The notes below the pieces were generated by a model. That model had not been told where the DNA came from. It did no database searches and worked only from the letters and a program-made list of their open reading frames with translations. Positions 42,599 to 52,848 of a stretch of DNA of 64,000 nt are shown here, piece after piece; within the stretch, counting starts at the first letter, position 1; every line of letters begins with the position of its first letter. Origin of the DNA: Spirochaetia bacterium (GTDB taxonomy: Bacteria > Spirochaetota > UBA4802 > UBA5550); the NCBI GenBank assembly GCA_009885955.1, contig VFJS01000032.1, forward strand, positions 1 to 64,000. Direction: 5' to 3'. The position numbers and the translations under genes are program-made.

Positions 42599-43686
42599 AT
42601 TTTCTCAACTTCTTTTATAAGTGCGGCCAGCGCATCACAGCTCTTTATCCTGCCTATTTTCCCGCTCCTGGCAAAAAGGATCATATGGCCCTTCCCCGCT
42701 CCGGCGATGCCGAGATCGGCTTCGGAGGCCTCTCCGGGCCCGTTTACCTCGCATCCCATTACGGCCACGGTAAGAGTCCTGCCGGTTTCAGCGAGCCTTG
42801 ATGAAAACCTGTCATTGCACTCTTTTTCAATCTCCTCAGCAAGCATCCTGAGATCCAGATCTTCATCGGTCCTGCCGCAGGTAGGGCAGGCGACGATTCT
42901 CAGCGCCGGTGTGATATCCCCGGTTGTTTCAAGAATTTTACAGGCTACGGCAATTTCATCCACGGGATCGCCTGTCATGGACACCCGGATGGTGTCCCCG
43001 ATACCGAGCATAAGCAGGTGGCCTATGACAATGGAGCTCTGGACCATACAGGACAGCCCGTAGCCTGCCTCGGTGAGCCCTACATGAATCGGATAGTCCC
43101 TTGCCAGGGAAAGGAGCCTGTTCGCTTCGATGGTCAGGAACGGGTCCGATGATTTGATTGACACTGCAATTTCATGAAAATCCATTTCTTCCAGTATCCT
43201 GATCTGGTCTATGGCGGATTCCACCAGGTCAGCCGGGGTCCCTTCAGGATATTTCTTCCTGTCAATTGAGCCGCCATTCACCCCGATCCTGATGGGGACT
43301 GAATAGTCCCTGGCAGCCTTTACCACCTCCCTCACCTTCCCTGCATCGCCGATATTTCCGGGATTGATCCTGATCTTTGATACGCCAGCCTTAATCGACT
43401 CAACTGCAATCTTATAATTAAAATGAATGTCGGCGATGAGCGGGACCTCAACTGAGGCGATTATCTTTTTCAGATAGGTCACCGATTCGATCCCCTTGAC
43501 AGCGAGCCGTACAAAAGATGCGCCCTTTTTATAAAGGGCATTGATCTGCCTCACTGTGCCCTCAATATTTTCTATGGGAAGGTTTGTCATGGACTGAATA
43601 GATACGGGAAAATCACCCCCCATACCCCCCTTCCCCACCCTGATGGGCCTGGTCTTTTTTCTTATCCTGCTTCCCTTCATCTTCAA
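42565..43686 (-). CDS. ispG: (E)-4-hydroxy-3-methylbut-2-enyl-diphosphate synthase
   Basis: A 373-residue [4Fe-4S] enzyme of the MEP isoprenoid pathway. Motifs: SIQSMTNLP, LVRLAVKG-like VRLAVKGIES, LIADIHFNYKIA, KIRINPGNIG, and the cluster ligands in CPTCGRTDEDLDL and CEVNGPGEA. The enzyme proper ends at about EVEKI; the last residues LPSPPAPLPK and the stop come from a dispersed repeat. The start MKMKGSRIRKKTRPIRVG is preferred for its SD-like upstream sequence. Confidence 0.95.
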   Translation of the reverse strand: MKMKGSRIRKKTRPIRVGKGGMGGDFPVSIQSMTNLPIENIEGTVRQINALYKKGASFVRLAVKGIESVTYLKKIIASVEVPLIADIHFNYKIAVESIKAGVSKIRINPGNIGDAGKVREVVKAARDYSVPIRIGVNGGSIDRKKYPEGTPADLVESAIDQIRILEEMDFHEIAVSIKSSDPFLTIEANRLLSLARDYPIHVGLTEAGYGLSCMVQSSIVIGHLLMLGIGDTIRVSMTGDPVDEIAVACKILETTGDITPALRIVACPTCGRTDEDLDLRMLAEEIEKECNDRFSSRLAETGRTLTVAVMGCEVNGPGEASEADLGIAGAGKGHMILFARSGKIGRIKSCDALAALIKEVEKILPSPPAPLPK

Positions 43687-43862
43687 AATAATCCGCCTCT
43701 GTTATTCATGGAAAAAAAAAATTTTCATTGAAAAATTATTGCCGGCTGCAAAATTCAAACCACCTGAAGCCAGTACTGAATGAACATCAGGATGGCCGGA
43801 TTTATTCAGCCTTTACGGAAAACAGGAACATGTCAAATATAAAAAAAATTAAGGGATGATTT

Positions 43863-44744
43863 ATGCCGCTCTTTTCTGTAATAATCCCGGCATTCAACCG
43901 TTATGAATTGACTAAACGGGCAGTTGACTCGGTCCTTGCGCAGACTTTCCATGACTACTCCCTGGTCCTTGTGGATGATGGCTCCACAGACAATACCCGG
44001 CACATGGAAGAGGAATACAGAGGGAGGATAACCTATATCCGCCAGGAGAACATGGGCGTAAGTTCTGCGAGGAACAGGGGCATAGGAGCATCGGATTCAG
44101 CGCATATAGCCTTCCTCGATTCCGATGATGAATGGCTGCCGGGAAAGCTTGGGAGCCATTTCAACTATATCCGGGAAAACAGGGGTGCGGGCATCCACCA
44201 GACCGCCGAGAGGTGGATACGGAAAGGAAAAAGGGTAAACCACGGGGAGAAGCACCTTAAAAGGGGCGGAGAAATTTTTATGGATTCCCTTGAACTCTGC
44301 CTCATCAGCCCTTCAGCTGTATGTATTGACCGGGAGATCTTTGAAAAGTTCGGGCTCTTTGATAAAGACCTGCCGGCATGTGAAGATTATGATCTCTGGC
44401 TCCGGATAACTTCAGTGGAAAAAGCCGGTCTCATAAACGATGAACTTGTAATAAAGTATGGCGGCCACCCGGACCAGCTTTCTGGAAAGTTCTGGGGAAT
44501 GGACAGGTTCAGGGTCTATTCTATTATCAAGCTTTTAAATAATCAGGGCTGCGGCATCAGGATGGATTACCTTGAAGCGGCAAGGAATGTCGCGCTGAAA
44601 AAATGCAGGATTCTCCTGGATGGTGCTGTGAAGAGGGATAAAAATGATTTTGCCAGGGGGATTGAATTGATAATGAGAGGAATTACTGATGGATGCTATA
44701 GCAGTATAGATTCCCGGATCCTCTTACAAACAACCGATCCCTGA
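43863..44744 (+). CDS. Family-2 glycosyltransferase
   Basis: A 293-residue GT-A fold transferase: FSVIIPAFNRYELTKRAVDSVL, LVLVDDGSTDNT, NMGVSSARNRGI, and the metal-binding FLDSDDEWLPGKL. The length suits a single domain without membrane helices. The acceptor is unknown. Its 3' end overlaps the convergent beta-propeller-like gene by 62 bp. Confidence 0.9.
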   Translation: MPLFSVIIPAFNRYELTKRAVDSVLAQTFHDYSLVLVDDGSTDNTRHMEEEYRGRITYIRQENMGVSSARNRGIGASDSAHIAFLDSDDEWLPGKLGSHFNYIRENRGAGIHQTAERWIRKGKRVNHGEKHLKRGGEIFMDSLELCLISPSAVCIDREIFEKFGLFDKDLPACEDYDLWLRITSVEKAGLINDELVIKYGGHPDQLSGKFWGMDRFRVYSIIKLLNNQGCGIRMDYLEAARNVALKKCRILLDGAVKRDKNDFARGIELIMRGITDGCYSSIDSRILLQTTDP

Positions 44745-45753
44745 CTATTGATGAGTGGAGATATTCCTCTGCCGGAAACTCTCTGGAAAGGAGGATTGTC
44801 CCCCGTTCCCTGAAAAAAATAAGCTTGGAACCTCCGGACAACAGTGAATAAGATGCAGTGTAAAAGGGCTCTTTGAATTCAATGGATGATTGCCCAGTTT
44901 TTCTCGGCGGGATTTCAATTATATATTCAATGCTGCCGTTGTTCTTATAGCGGACTATTTCACTGGAAGTAATAATTGTAACAAATCCTTTTCCTGTCAC
45001 AGAGAGGGGCATCTTAGCCGCCTGCGGCTCCCTGACCCTGGCATCGGTAAATTTTTTATTTTCCAGGTTTATAATCCTTATCATGTCATTGACAGAGTCG
45101 CCGTAATGCACTGCAGAATAAGCACCATTGGCGCTGATGGATATGCTTTTGACAATACTCCCCTGCGGCGCGGTACCGCTGGTAATCAAGTTCCCTTTCT
45201 CATCGAGGATGTGGTAGCTCCCGTCTATGAACCCGAAACCGCTGAAATCCGATTCCATGGAGAAAACGATTACAGTGCACAGTTTGCCCCAGACTGTTTT
45301 CTTTCCAGTTTCATTGCTGTTCATGTCAACAATTCTTACTGTGCTCATGTCCCCGTTTGCAAGGAGTATTATCCTTCCATTGTATGAGAGGTAGGGGTAC
45401 TCACGTGACTTGAGCTTCCAGAATTTATCGCCGTTTATGCTGAAATATTCTATTTCAGTCCCAAGCTTACGGTATTTTATGAAATTTTCACCGTTCCCGC
45501 TGAATGCTGCAAGGTCGTTCTCCAGAAAAATTCTTTTTAGAATATTTCCATTGCCGTCAACCTGAAAGGCATGGGCATCTTTTTTCACAAGAAATTTTGC
45601 AAGACTGGTCCCGGGCCCGTACCTTACCTCGGGCTTTTCGGTATTGGAAATGTCGATGCTGAACTCCGGATATAACTCAAGGGCGCCCATGTGCTGAAGG
45701 ATAAAAATATTCAGGATTATGCCTGCCGCAAGACCTGAGAGAAAAATTTTCAT
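44683..45753 (-). CDS. Secreted beta-propeller-like protein
   Basis: A 356-residue protein with a signal peptide (ending QHMGALELYPE). The body has repeated short strands with Gly-Asn/Ser turns (IEYFSINGDKFWKLKSREYPYLSYNGRIILLANGD, SISISANGAYSAVHYGD), a WD40/YVTN-like propeller pattern. No enzyme motif was found. It lies 4 bp downstream of the sigma-factor gene on the same strand, so the two are probably co-transcribed. Confidence 0.6.
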   Translation of the reverse strand: MKIFLSGLAAGIILNIFILQHMGALELYPEFSIDISNTEKPEVRYGPGTSLAKFLVKKDAHAFQVDGNGNILKRIFLENDLAAFSGNGENFIKYRKLGTEIEYFSINGDKFWKLKSREYPYLSYNGRIILLANGDMSTVRIVDMNSNETGKKTVWGKLCTVIVFSMESDFSGFGFIDGSYHILDEKGNLITSGTAPQGSIVKSISISANGAYSAVHYGDSVNDMIRIINLENKKFTDARVREPQAAKMPLSVTGKGFVTIITSSEIVRYKNNGSIEYIIEIPPRKTGQSSIEFKEPFYTASYSLLSGGSKLIFFRERGTILLSREFPAEEYLHSSIVRDRLFVRGSGNLYCYSIHQ

Positions 45754-45757
45754 TGTT

Positions 45758-46780
45758 CTAATCCTGAAGGAAGCTCTTCAGTTTCTGGCTGCGCGATGGA
45801 TGGCGGAGACGGCGGATCGCCTTTTTTTCTATCTGCCTGATTCTCTCCTTGGAAAGGTTGAATTTATCTCCAATCTGCTGAAGCGACATGGGCTCGTATC
45901 CGTCGAGCCCGTATCTCATTCTCAAAATTTCCCTTTCAGAAAGCGTCAGAGTATCAAGAATATCGTCCAGGGCCTTGCGCAGAGACTCATCAAGGACCTT
46001 CTGGTCCGGGGAGTCCATTTTTGAATCGACAATCATGGCAAGTATTGTTGTATCCTCAGAATCCCCATAGAAGGAATCAAGGGATATAAAATCCTGTGTG
46101 ATATTTCTTAAATGATTTATCTCATCATCATTCATGTCAAGGTCTTCAGCTATTTCGGCCGGGGTGGGTTCTCTTCCGAGCTTGTTTTCGAGCTTCTTGT
46201 GGACTTTGTCAATCTTCTGGATGTCGGCAGTCCTGTTTAACGGAAGGCGTATCAGGGATGCCTTCTGGGATATGGCAAGGATAATGGCCTGCCGGATCCA
46301 CCAGACCGCATAGGATATAAAGTGGTACCCCCTGTCGGGATCAAATTTTTCAGCAGCTTTTATGAGGCCCATGTTGCCTTCATTTATGAGATCGAGAAGG
46401 GATATTCCACTGGTCTGATATTTCTTGGCTATTGAGACAACAAATCTTAAATTTGCCTTTATAAGCCTGTTTTTACCCTTCTCATCCCCGTCCCTTGCAA
46501 GCCTGGCCAGGGTATCTTCCTCTTCCCGTGAAAGAAGCGGTATTTTGTTTATCTGTTCAAGGTACCATGAAATTGAGGAATCTGTGAATATCTTGTCGTT
46601 TTTTTTCCTGATCTGCCGTTTGTTCCTGTTATCACTGTCGGGCAAATCATCATTTTCAGATACATCACTGTTTTCTGAATTATTGAATTCTTCATCGATG
46701 GCGTCAACAGAATCAATACTATCAACTGAATCAGCTGTATCAACATTTATGCTGTCATCTATGTTATTATTTTCAGACAT
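45758..46780 (-). CDS. RpoD/RpoS-type sigma-70 factor
   Basis: A 340-residue primary-like sigma factor. Region 1.2 ([20 protein letters not shown]), region 2 ([50 protein letters not shown]), region 3 and region 4 ([47 protein letters not shown]) are all complete. Region 1.1 is missing; instead the first 60 residues are Asp/Ser-rich ([14 protein letters not shown]). It is probably a group 2 alternative factor rather than RpoD itself. Confidence 0.88.
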   Translation of the reverse strand: MSENNNIDDSINVDTADSVDSIDSVDAIDEEFNNSENSDVSENDDLPDSDNRNKRQIRKKNDKIFTDSSISWYLEQINKIPLLSREEEDTLARLARDGDEKGKNRLIKANLRFVVSIAKKYQTSGISLLDLINEGNMGLIKAAEKFDPDRGYHFISYAVWWIRQAIILAISQKASLIRLPLNRTADIQKIDKVHKKLENKLGREPTPAEIAEDLDMNDDEINHLRNITQDFISLDSFYGDSEDTTILAMIVDSKMDSPDQKVLDESLRKALDDILDTLTLSEREILRMRYGLDGYEPMSLQQIGDKFNLSKERIRQIEKKAIRRLRHPSRSQKLKSFLQD

Positions 46781-46860
46781 TTCAATAACCGCTTTATGAA
46801 CTTTGTAGATTAAAGATAATTACTCAACTTAATAAAGAGTTTTTTTTGAAAAAATTAAAA

Positions 46861-46904
46861 AAAACCCCATATGCTTTAATACAAATAAAAAGTTATGGGG
46901 TTTT
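46861..46904 (-). terminator. Intrinsic terminator of the LysM lipoprotein gene
   Basis: AAAACCCCAT (46861-46870) pairs with ATGGGGTTTT (46895-46904) around a 24-nt loop. On the minus strand it directly follows the LysM lipoprotein gene and is trailed by a T-rich run. Confidence 0.7.
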
Positions 46905-46923
46905 AAATTTTAATAAACAGTAT

Positions 46924-48198
46924 CTATTTTTTGACTTGTTTTGGGACTTTTATTACCCAGTCAGGCTGTATCATATCAGGATTTTTTATCAACTCCTTAT
47001 TTGCATTATAAATGAGTGTCCAGAGCTTGGGATTTTTGTAATAGTTCTGAGCTATTGTCCAGAGGCAATCCCTCCATTTCGGATTGTATTTCACCTTGTA
47101 ATAAAAATAATTTTCATCTTCTGATACGGCAGACACTGATTTTTTGTCTTTAAGTGAATCCTTATCCGTATCCTTGTCTGAATCCTTATCCTTGTCTTTA
47201 TCCTTGTCAGCATTTCCCATGCTCACCGTTTTATTCTTATCCTTGTCGGCATCTGTATCAGCAGGTTTTTTTGTTGCTATAACAATTGATGAAAGCCTGG
47301 CCGATTCTTTCGTGTATTCTATGGCTTCCCTGTATTTTGAATTTGAAAGCATAACCTTAGCATTGTTAATCGATTCCCTGGATGCGGCAAGTTCATCAAT
47401 GGCTACGGAAGAGCCTTCCGATTTAATCGCCTGATCAAATAAAATTTCAGCGTTGGCAATTTTTTCTTTTGCCGTACCTTCAGCAGCAAGGACAAGCGCT
47501 TCATCGGCATTAATTTTAGCAACCTGTACTGCAGAAAAACCCTTTTTCAACTGGGAATTATTATAAGACTCCTCGGCAATTTTCAGATTTTCATTGGCTA
47601 TGCTTATTTTACCTGATGCAGAGGATAAATTTTCATATTCATTAGCTTTTAATAGAGTTAACTTTACTTCATCTATAGAATCTTTCAATAAATCCTTTTT
47701 CCCCGATGATATTCCTATTGCGCTTTTGGCTTTTTTATCAGCTTCAAGAGCGGTAAGGTATGCCTCATAAAACTTCGAAGAGCCATTCTCAGCCTCAGCT
47801 TTTACCAGCAGGTCCTTTGATGACTGCAGGTCGTCCTGCGCAAGCTTTTCCGCGTAGACTTCTTCGGCGCTGACTATGCTTGCCTTTGCCGTTGCTATTG
47901 TATCTTTCGCAAGGAGCGGGATTGCTTTATTGTAAGCTTCAACAGCTTTCTTAAATGAATCATCAGCCGATATCCTGGATTTGTCATAATTCCCGGCCTT
48001 TATAAAATCATGGTTTTCATAGAGTTTGCTTTCAGAAGCGGTTAACTCAGCAGCAGCATATTTATCCGCCTTCACCGTATATGCCTTTGATATAGCATCT
48101 CTGGCTTTAACCATCTCCATAATCGGTACCGGTGCGTCACATCCCATAATGAATAATGTCAAAAATAACGATGCTGCCGATAGATATATGCCTTTCAT
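46924..48198 (-). CDS. LysM lipoprotein with helical repeats
   Basis: A 424-residue lipoprotein (lipobox FIMGC at about residue 20). The middle is an Ala/Ser/Lys-rich helical repeat region with recurring A-x-x-x-Y/L-x-x-A units (AVEAYNKAIPLLAKDTIATA), then a very acidic/basic DKDKDK linker (47150-47230), and a C-terminal LysM (WRDCLWTIAQNYYKNPKLW, YNANKELIKNPDMI). It would tether the outer membrane to peptidoglycan. Spirochaetes have comparable LysM lipoproteins. The start at MKGIYLSA follows GAGAGGTG. Terminator at 46861. Confidence 0.8.
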   Translation of the reverse strand: MKGIYLSAASLFLTLFIMGCDAPVPIMEMVKARDAISKAYTVKADKYAAAELTASESKLYENHDFIKAGNYDKSRISADDSFKKAVEAYNKAIPLLAKDTIATAKASIVSAEEVYAEKLAQDDLQSSKDLLVKAEAENGSSKFYEAYLTALEADKKAKSAIGISSGKKDLLKDSIDEVKLTLLKANEYENLSSASGKISIANENLKIAEESYNNSQLKKGFSAVQVAKINADEALVLAAEGTAKEKIANAEILFDQAIKSEGSSVAIDELAASRESINNAKVMLSNSKYREAIEYTKESARLSSIVIATKKPADTDADKDKNKTVSMGNADKDKDKDKDSDKDTDKDSLKDKKSVSAVSEDENYFYYKVKYNPKWRDCLWTIAQNYYKNPKLWTLIYNANKELIKNPDMIQPDWVIKVPKQVKK

Positions 48199-48253
48199 AT
48201 ACACCTCTCTGTAATAAAATTTAATTAAAATCAAGGGAGTAAAAAAGAAAAAA

Positions 48254-48589
48254 TCAGGAAAAAGAACTTATAGCCTCATCTTCTGAATCAAAAATCTCAA
48301 AGAAAGAAGTCAGCTTAGTTAATTCAAAAACTTTTCTGACAGATGCAAAAACATTTATAATCTTCAATCCCCCCTGGTATTTTTTCAGATTGGACAGGCT
48401 GGAAATGAGAGCGCCTATGCCTGATGAATCAATATAAGAAACTTCCTGAAGGTTGATAACGACATTATATTTTTTTTCATCAATCAATTTGTTTATAATA
48501 TCTTTAATCTCCGGCGCGTTATACAGATCTATCTCACCTGAAATATCCAAAATAACAATATCAACCTTTGTCCTGGTATTGATATCCAT
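48254..48589 (-). CDS. STAS anti-sigma factor antagonist
   Basis: A 111-residue anti-anti-sigma factor with the intact phospho-loop (VSYIDSSGIGALIS) and strand NVVINLQ. The start at MDINTRTKV lies downstream of AGGAGG, though the spacing (11 nt) is long. It precedes the LysM lipoprotein gene by 55 bp. A SpoIIE phosphatase is in the window, but no anti-sigma kinase. Confidence 0.85.
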   Translation of the reverse strand: MDINTRTKVDIVILDISGEIDLYNAPEIKDIINKLIDEKKYNVVINLQEVSYIDSSGIGALISSLSNLKKYQGGLKIINVFASVRKVFELTKLTSFFEIFDSEDEAISSFS

Positions 48590-48731
48590 TATAATAATTT
48601 CCTCCTGTATATGGGCAACACGCGCCAAAAAGCATACAAAATTAGCTATTTGTTGAAAAAATTACACTCCTTACAATTTATTTCTGTTTGTCAAAGATGT
48701 CAAGATAAATTATTTATATAAAGTAAATTAG

Positions 48732-49862
48732 TCAATTTTTTCCATTGCCTGATAAATATACACTTTCCCATTTTTTGCATATATCTGAAAAATTTCCGCT
48801 TATAATACCCTCCCTGATTTCATTGAAAAAAGATTTCATGAAATAAAGATTATGATAGGTGAAATATGACAGGGCGGATATCTCACCCACCCTGAACAGG
48901 TGTCTTAGATATGCCCGTGAAAAATTCCTGCATACATAGCAGAGGCACTGGTCATCGAGAGGGTTGAAATCCTTTTCATATATGGATCCTTTTATGTTTA
49001 TCCTCCCCCTGCTGGTAAACAGGGTTCCGTTTCTTGCAATCCTTGTGGGCATGACGCAGTCGAACATGTCGACACCATATGTTACCGCGTGTAGAATTTC
49101 AAGAGGGCTGCCCACACCCATCATGTATCTCGGTTTTTCCACGGGAAGAATTTCGGAAAGGAATGATGTGATATCCCTGTATGCCTCTCCCGGCTCCCCG
49201 ACTGAAAGCCCGCCTATGGCATAGCCCGGGAAATCCAGATCCATGAGGCGCCCGGCGCACTCCCTCCTGAGATTTCTGAACACCCCGCCCTGTACAATAC
49301 CGAAGAGGGCCTGCTTCTCCCTGTCAAAACAACCTTTCCAGTGGCCCATGGATTTTTCCGCCCAGTCCACGGTTTTCTCCACTGCACCGGCTGCCTCCTC
49401 TTCGGTCACCGGATAGGAGGCGCACTGGTCAAGGACCATCATGATGTCCGAGCCGATGACCTTCTGGATGTCCAGCACCTTCTCAGGAGTGAAAAAATGC
49501 CTGGAGCCGTCAAGGTGTGACCTGAATTCCACGCCTTCAGGGAATACCCTGCACAGGTCCGAAAGGGAGAACACCTGAAAGCCCCCGGAATCGGTGAGAA
49601 GGGGCCTGTGGAAGTTCATGAAATTATTGAGCCCGCCTGCCTCGCCCATAACTTCCATGCCCGGCCTGATGTAGAGATGGTAGGTATTGGAAAGGATCAT
49701 TTCGAAGCCTATCTCATCAAGCTCCCTGAAAGAAAGGGCCCGTACCGTCCCCCTTGTGGCAACAGGCATGAACAGGGGGGTTTTTGCAATCCCCCTGGAG
49801 GTGACAATGGCTCCGGCCCGTGCCTGGGAACCGGCGTCTGAATGTTCAATATTGAAAATCAT
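48732..49862 (-). CDS. tgt: Queuine tRNA-ribosyltransferase
   Basis: A 376-residue enzyme exchanging G34 for preQ1 in tRNAs with GUN anticodons. TIM-barrel motifs: FMPVATRGTVRAL, LSNTYHLYIRPG, LLTDSGGFQVFSL, the catalytic Asp in VDMFDCVMPTRIARNGTLF, and zinc ligands CLCYVC plus H in FTYHNLYFM. The length is standard. Confidence 0.95.
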   Translation of the reverse strand: MIFNIEHSDAGSQARAGAIVTSRGIAKTPLFMPVATRGTVRALSFRELDEIGFEMILSNTYHLYIRPGMEVMGEAGGLNNFMNFHRPLLTDSGGFQVFSLSDLCRVFPEGVEFRSHLDGSRHFFTPEKVLDIQKVIGSDIMMVLDQCASYPVTEEEAAGAVEKTVDWAEKSMGHWKGCFDREKQALFGIVQGGVFRNLRRECAGRLMDLDFPGYAIGGLSVGEPGEAYRDITSFLSEILPVEKPRYMMGVGSPLEILHAVTYGVDMFDCVMPTRIARNGTLFTSRGRINIKGSIYEKDFNPLDDQCLCYVCRNFSRAYLRHLFRVGEISALSYFTYHNLYFMKSFFNEIREGIISGNFSDICKKWESVYLSGNGKN

Positions 49863-50087
49863 TTTGATGAGCCCATTATTTTAAGATGAAATTCCTTTAA
49901 TCATTATAACCGGTTTTACTTTGGGCGCTCCATGATAATAGTTCACGGGCCATTATGCATACGCTGCGCATGGTTTCAACAATAAATCCATTGATTTAAC
50001 AGGATTCCATGAAGTTCCGGGAAAATTACAGGCGCATAAAAAAATTCCAATGTAATGATAATAAATGTTAGTAGTTTCAAATTATTC

Positions 50088-50116
50088 TTGACACTTGATG
50101 TATCAAATTGATAAAA
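50088..50116 (+). promoter_or_regulatory. Promoter with palindromic operator before the flavodoxin gene
   Basis: TTGACA (50088-50093) and ATAAAA (50111-50116) have 17-bp spacing. Between them lies the inverted repeat TTGAT-GT-ATCAA (50095-50106), placed where a repressor would block RNA polymerase. It is about 40 bp from the flavodoxin start. Confidence 0.45.
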
Positions 50117-50148
50117 AAGATTTTATCATAAAATTTCAGAGGTGCACT

Positions 50149-50589
50149 ATGGGAAAAGTTTTAATTGCATATTTCAGCAGGGCCGGCCACACAAAACAGA
50201 TGGCTGATTATATCGCCGAAGGGATCAGAATGACCGGAAATGAGGCGGTTATAAAAAAAACATCGGAAATAGAAAAGGATTCGGACATCAAAGGGTATGA
50301 TGCATATGCCTTCGGATCTCCCACATACCACCGGGATATGGTGGAAAGCATGAAAAAATTCCTCTTCCTGTGCGAAAAGGCCGGGCTCCAGGGAAAACCG
50401 GGCGGAGCCTTCGGTTCATATACCCACAGCGGCGATGCCCCTAAAATCATATTTGATACCCAGGAATTTGTTTTTAAAATGAATGTAATGAAACTGGGGT
50501 CCTTTAACCTCCTTGAGGATAAAATCGACACGGCCGAGGGGCTTAAGGCATGCCAGGATTACGGGAAGGCCCTTGTGGAGATGATTTAA
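50149..50589 (+). CDS. Flavodoxin-family protein
   Basis: A 146-residue FMN-binding electron carrier of the short-chain type: VLIAYFSRAGHTKQMADYIA (phosphate loop), AYAFGSPTYHRDMVESM, GAFGSYTHSGDAPKI. The start at MGKVLIAY is chosen because AGAGGTG lies 4 nt upstream. It is convergent with the haem-motif histidine kinase, 15 bp apart. Confidence 0.87.
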   Translation: MGKVLIAYFSRAGHTKQMADYIAEGIRMTGNEAVIKKTSEIEKDSDIKGYDAYAFGSPTYHRDMVESMKKFLFLCEKAGLQGKPGGAFGSYTHSGDAPKIIFDTQEFVFKMNVMKLGSFNLLEDKIDTAEGLKACQDYGKALVEMI

Positions 50590-50604
50590 ATATAGATCAA
50601 ATAT

Positions 50605-52848
50605 TCATGCGTCTTTCTTCAGCGGAAATGATATGATAAACATGGTCCCGCCGTTCCGTTCGATATTCATGGTCCCGCCAAGCTGGTGTACAAGCGCCCG
50701 TATGATCTGCATGCCCAGGGTTTTTTTCTGCGACAGGATGTCATCTCCGGGGAGTCCAATGCCGTTGTCGCTGATCATCAGGCGCACCTGCATCCCCTCT
50801 TCAGTCTGCAGCGCGATCTTTATTTCCGGCAGGGCGTCCAACCTCACAAAGGCATGCTTAAAGGTATTGGCCAGGATTTCATTGATTATCAGCCCCAGGG
50901 GGATGAGATAGTCCAGTGATATATTATAATTTTCAATATCAAGCTTAAGGCTGACATTCCCTTTTTCTCCTTCATATTCGGAAAGGAGCTCCGATGCAAG
51001 TTCCGAAATATATTCGGATATATCTATATAGGCAAAGTTTTTACTCCTGTAGAGCTTTTCATGGACCAGGGCCATGGATTTTATCCTGTTGCAGCTTTCC
51101 ATGAACATGACTTTTGAATCATCATCCCTTGCATAGCCCGACTGCAGCTCAAGGAGAGACATGATCACTGCCATGTTGTTCTTTACCCTGTGGTGGACCT
51201 CCCTCAGGAGTATGTTTTTTTCATTCAGCGATCTGAGGATTTCATCTTCCGCCCGTTTCTTTTCCGCCAGTTTCCACACGGTGTCCATGAGAAGGGTGAG
51301 CTGGTTCATGTCGCTCGTGTCATAATCCCCTTGCTTGTTGGCAACACCCACCACCAGTACAATGCGGTCCCGGTTGAATACCGGAATTATCAGTAACCTG
51401 CCGAGTTTAACATGACCTTCGGGATACCCTTTTTTCAGGGGGTCCGGGGTATGATAATCATTGATGAGGATCGCCCGTCTCTGCCTTACCGCCTCGCCCC
51501 AGATTCCTGTGGCATCCAGTGCATAGACCGTTAAGGGATCACGCACCGAGCACTCCTTCATCACATCCCTGGACCAGGTGTTGAGGGTGAATTCACGCTT
51601 CTCCTCGCTGTAATAATAGATAAATCCTATGGTGCTTCTGGTGAGACGTATTGCCTCTTCAAGGGCATAGTCCAGGAGCTCCTGGAGACTCTCCGCCCTG
51701 TGCTGTGAAATCTTGATGAGGCTCTCCATCCTCTCCCGGTTGAGGAGGCCCTGCTCCTCTGCCTCAATGCGCCCGGTGATGTCCCTGGCTGTTGCATAGA
51801 GATGTTCTTTTGAGCTCATTGAATTTGTCATCCACTCCAGCCAACGGTATGAACCGTTTTTATGCCTGTACCTGTTCCTGAAATTAATTGCTGAAATCCC
51901 TTTGCTCAATTTATCCTCAACAATATCCCTCGTGGGCCTGATGTCATCGGGATGAATGAATTCTATAAAGGGCCTTCCCAGAAGTTCCTCTTCACTGTAG
52001 CCCAGTATTCTCGTAAATGAGGGGTTGACCCTTATAAAGTGAGTCAGGCTGGCAATGGAGACAAGGTCGTTTGTCAGGTTAAAGATGTTTTCAAAATCCT
52101 CCTCCCTTTTTTTCCGGGCCTCCAGACTGCGGTCGAGCCTGCGGCCGGCAACAACTATCCCTGTAATACCGGCAAGCCAGAGGATAAAATATGTCAGGAT
52201 CGATTTCTGAAGGGAAGCGGTTTCAATCTTGATATAATTATCCAGGGGGACCGCGGTGCTGAGCCCGCCGCGGATATCTCCCTTCTTATAGCCCTGGTGG
52301 GCATGGCACTTGAGGCACCCCTCCTGGGTGATGAGGGGCTGCATGTACCTGAGATAAGGCTTATCATCTATGAGTGAAATTTCAGCAACCTCCTTAACCC
52401 CTTTTTCAAAGGATTCCATGGATTTTTTTTCCCAGGGATCTGCCGCGTTTTCAGGCCTGATGGGATTAAGGCTCGTAATATGCCCCCTTATATTGTACAA
52501 CCTGGAATACACATCCATGACCTGGCGTATCACGTACGCAGGGTTCATCAGGGTGAGCACATCACCTTTTGTAGTTACAATATTCCTGTCGGGAATATAG
52601 TTGAGATAGGGGTTGGGAGGCGTATCTTTGTCCGGGTAGACATATACTCCGCCATGCGATGTCACCCATAGGCGGAACGACAGGTCCTTGTTTACTGTTG
52701 CCTTTGCCTCACTGAGGGCCAGTTCAAAAGTCGATTTTTTTATCTCCCTGAGATTTATATAGGCTGCTGCGGAAATAATAACTGTCCATAATATACCAAG
52801 GAAGATTATGAAATTTATTGTATATTTAAATTTTTTTATTTTTTTCAT
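50605..52848 (-). CDS. Haem-motif histidine kinase (DUF3365, PAS, GAF, HisKA_2)
   Basis: A 747-residue sensor. Transmembrane 1 is at about residues 8-28; the periplasmic DUF3365 (Tll0287-like) domain carries C178-L-K-C181-H182, a c-type haem site, in QEGCLKCHAHQGY. Transmembrane 2 is at about 215-235, then PAS (about 250-375; RDITGRIEAEEQ), GAF (about 385-530), and HisKA_2 (LREVHHRVKNNMAVIMSLLELQS, phospho-acceptor His) with HATPase (NEILANTFKHAF, ISDNGIGLPGD). No response regulator is adjacent. The start follows the usual Met before KKIKKFKYT. Confidence 0.88.
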   Translation of the reverse strand: MKKIKKFKYTINFIIFLGILWTVIISAAAYINLREIKKSTFELALSEAKATVNKDLSFRLWVTSHGGVYVYPDKDTPPNPYLNYIPDRNIVTTKGDVLTLMNPAYVIRQVMDVYSRLYNIRGHITSLNPIRPENAADPWEKKSMESFEKGVKEVAEISLIDDKPYLRYMQPLITQEGCLKCHAHQGYKKGDIRGGLSTAVPLDNYIKIETASLQKSILTYFILWLAGITGIVVAGRRLDRSLEARKKREEDFENIFNLTNDLVSIASLTHFIRVNPSFTRILGYSEEELLGRPFIEFIHPDDIRPTRDIVEDKLSKGISAINFRNRYRHKNGSYRWLEWMTNSMSSKEHLYATARDITGRIEAEEQGLLNRERMESLIKISQHRAESLQELLDYALEEAIRLTRSTIGFIYYYSEEKREFTLNTWSRDVMKECSVRDPLTVYALDATGIWGEAVRQRRAILINDYHTPDPLKKGYPEGHVKLGRLLIIPVFNRDRIVLVVGVANKQGDYDTSDMNQLTLLMDTVWKLAEKKRAEDEILRSLNEKNILLREVHHRVKNNMAVIMSLLELQSGYARDDDSKVMFMESCNRIKSMALVHEKLYRSKNFAYIDISEYISELASELLSEYEGEKGNVSLKLDIENYNISLDYLIPLGLIINEILANTFKHAFVRLDALPEIKIALQTEEGMQVRLMISDNGIGLPGDDILSQKKTLGMQIIRALVHQLGGTMNIERNGGTMFIISFPLKKDA

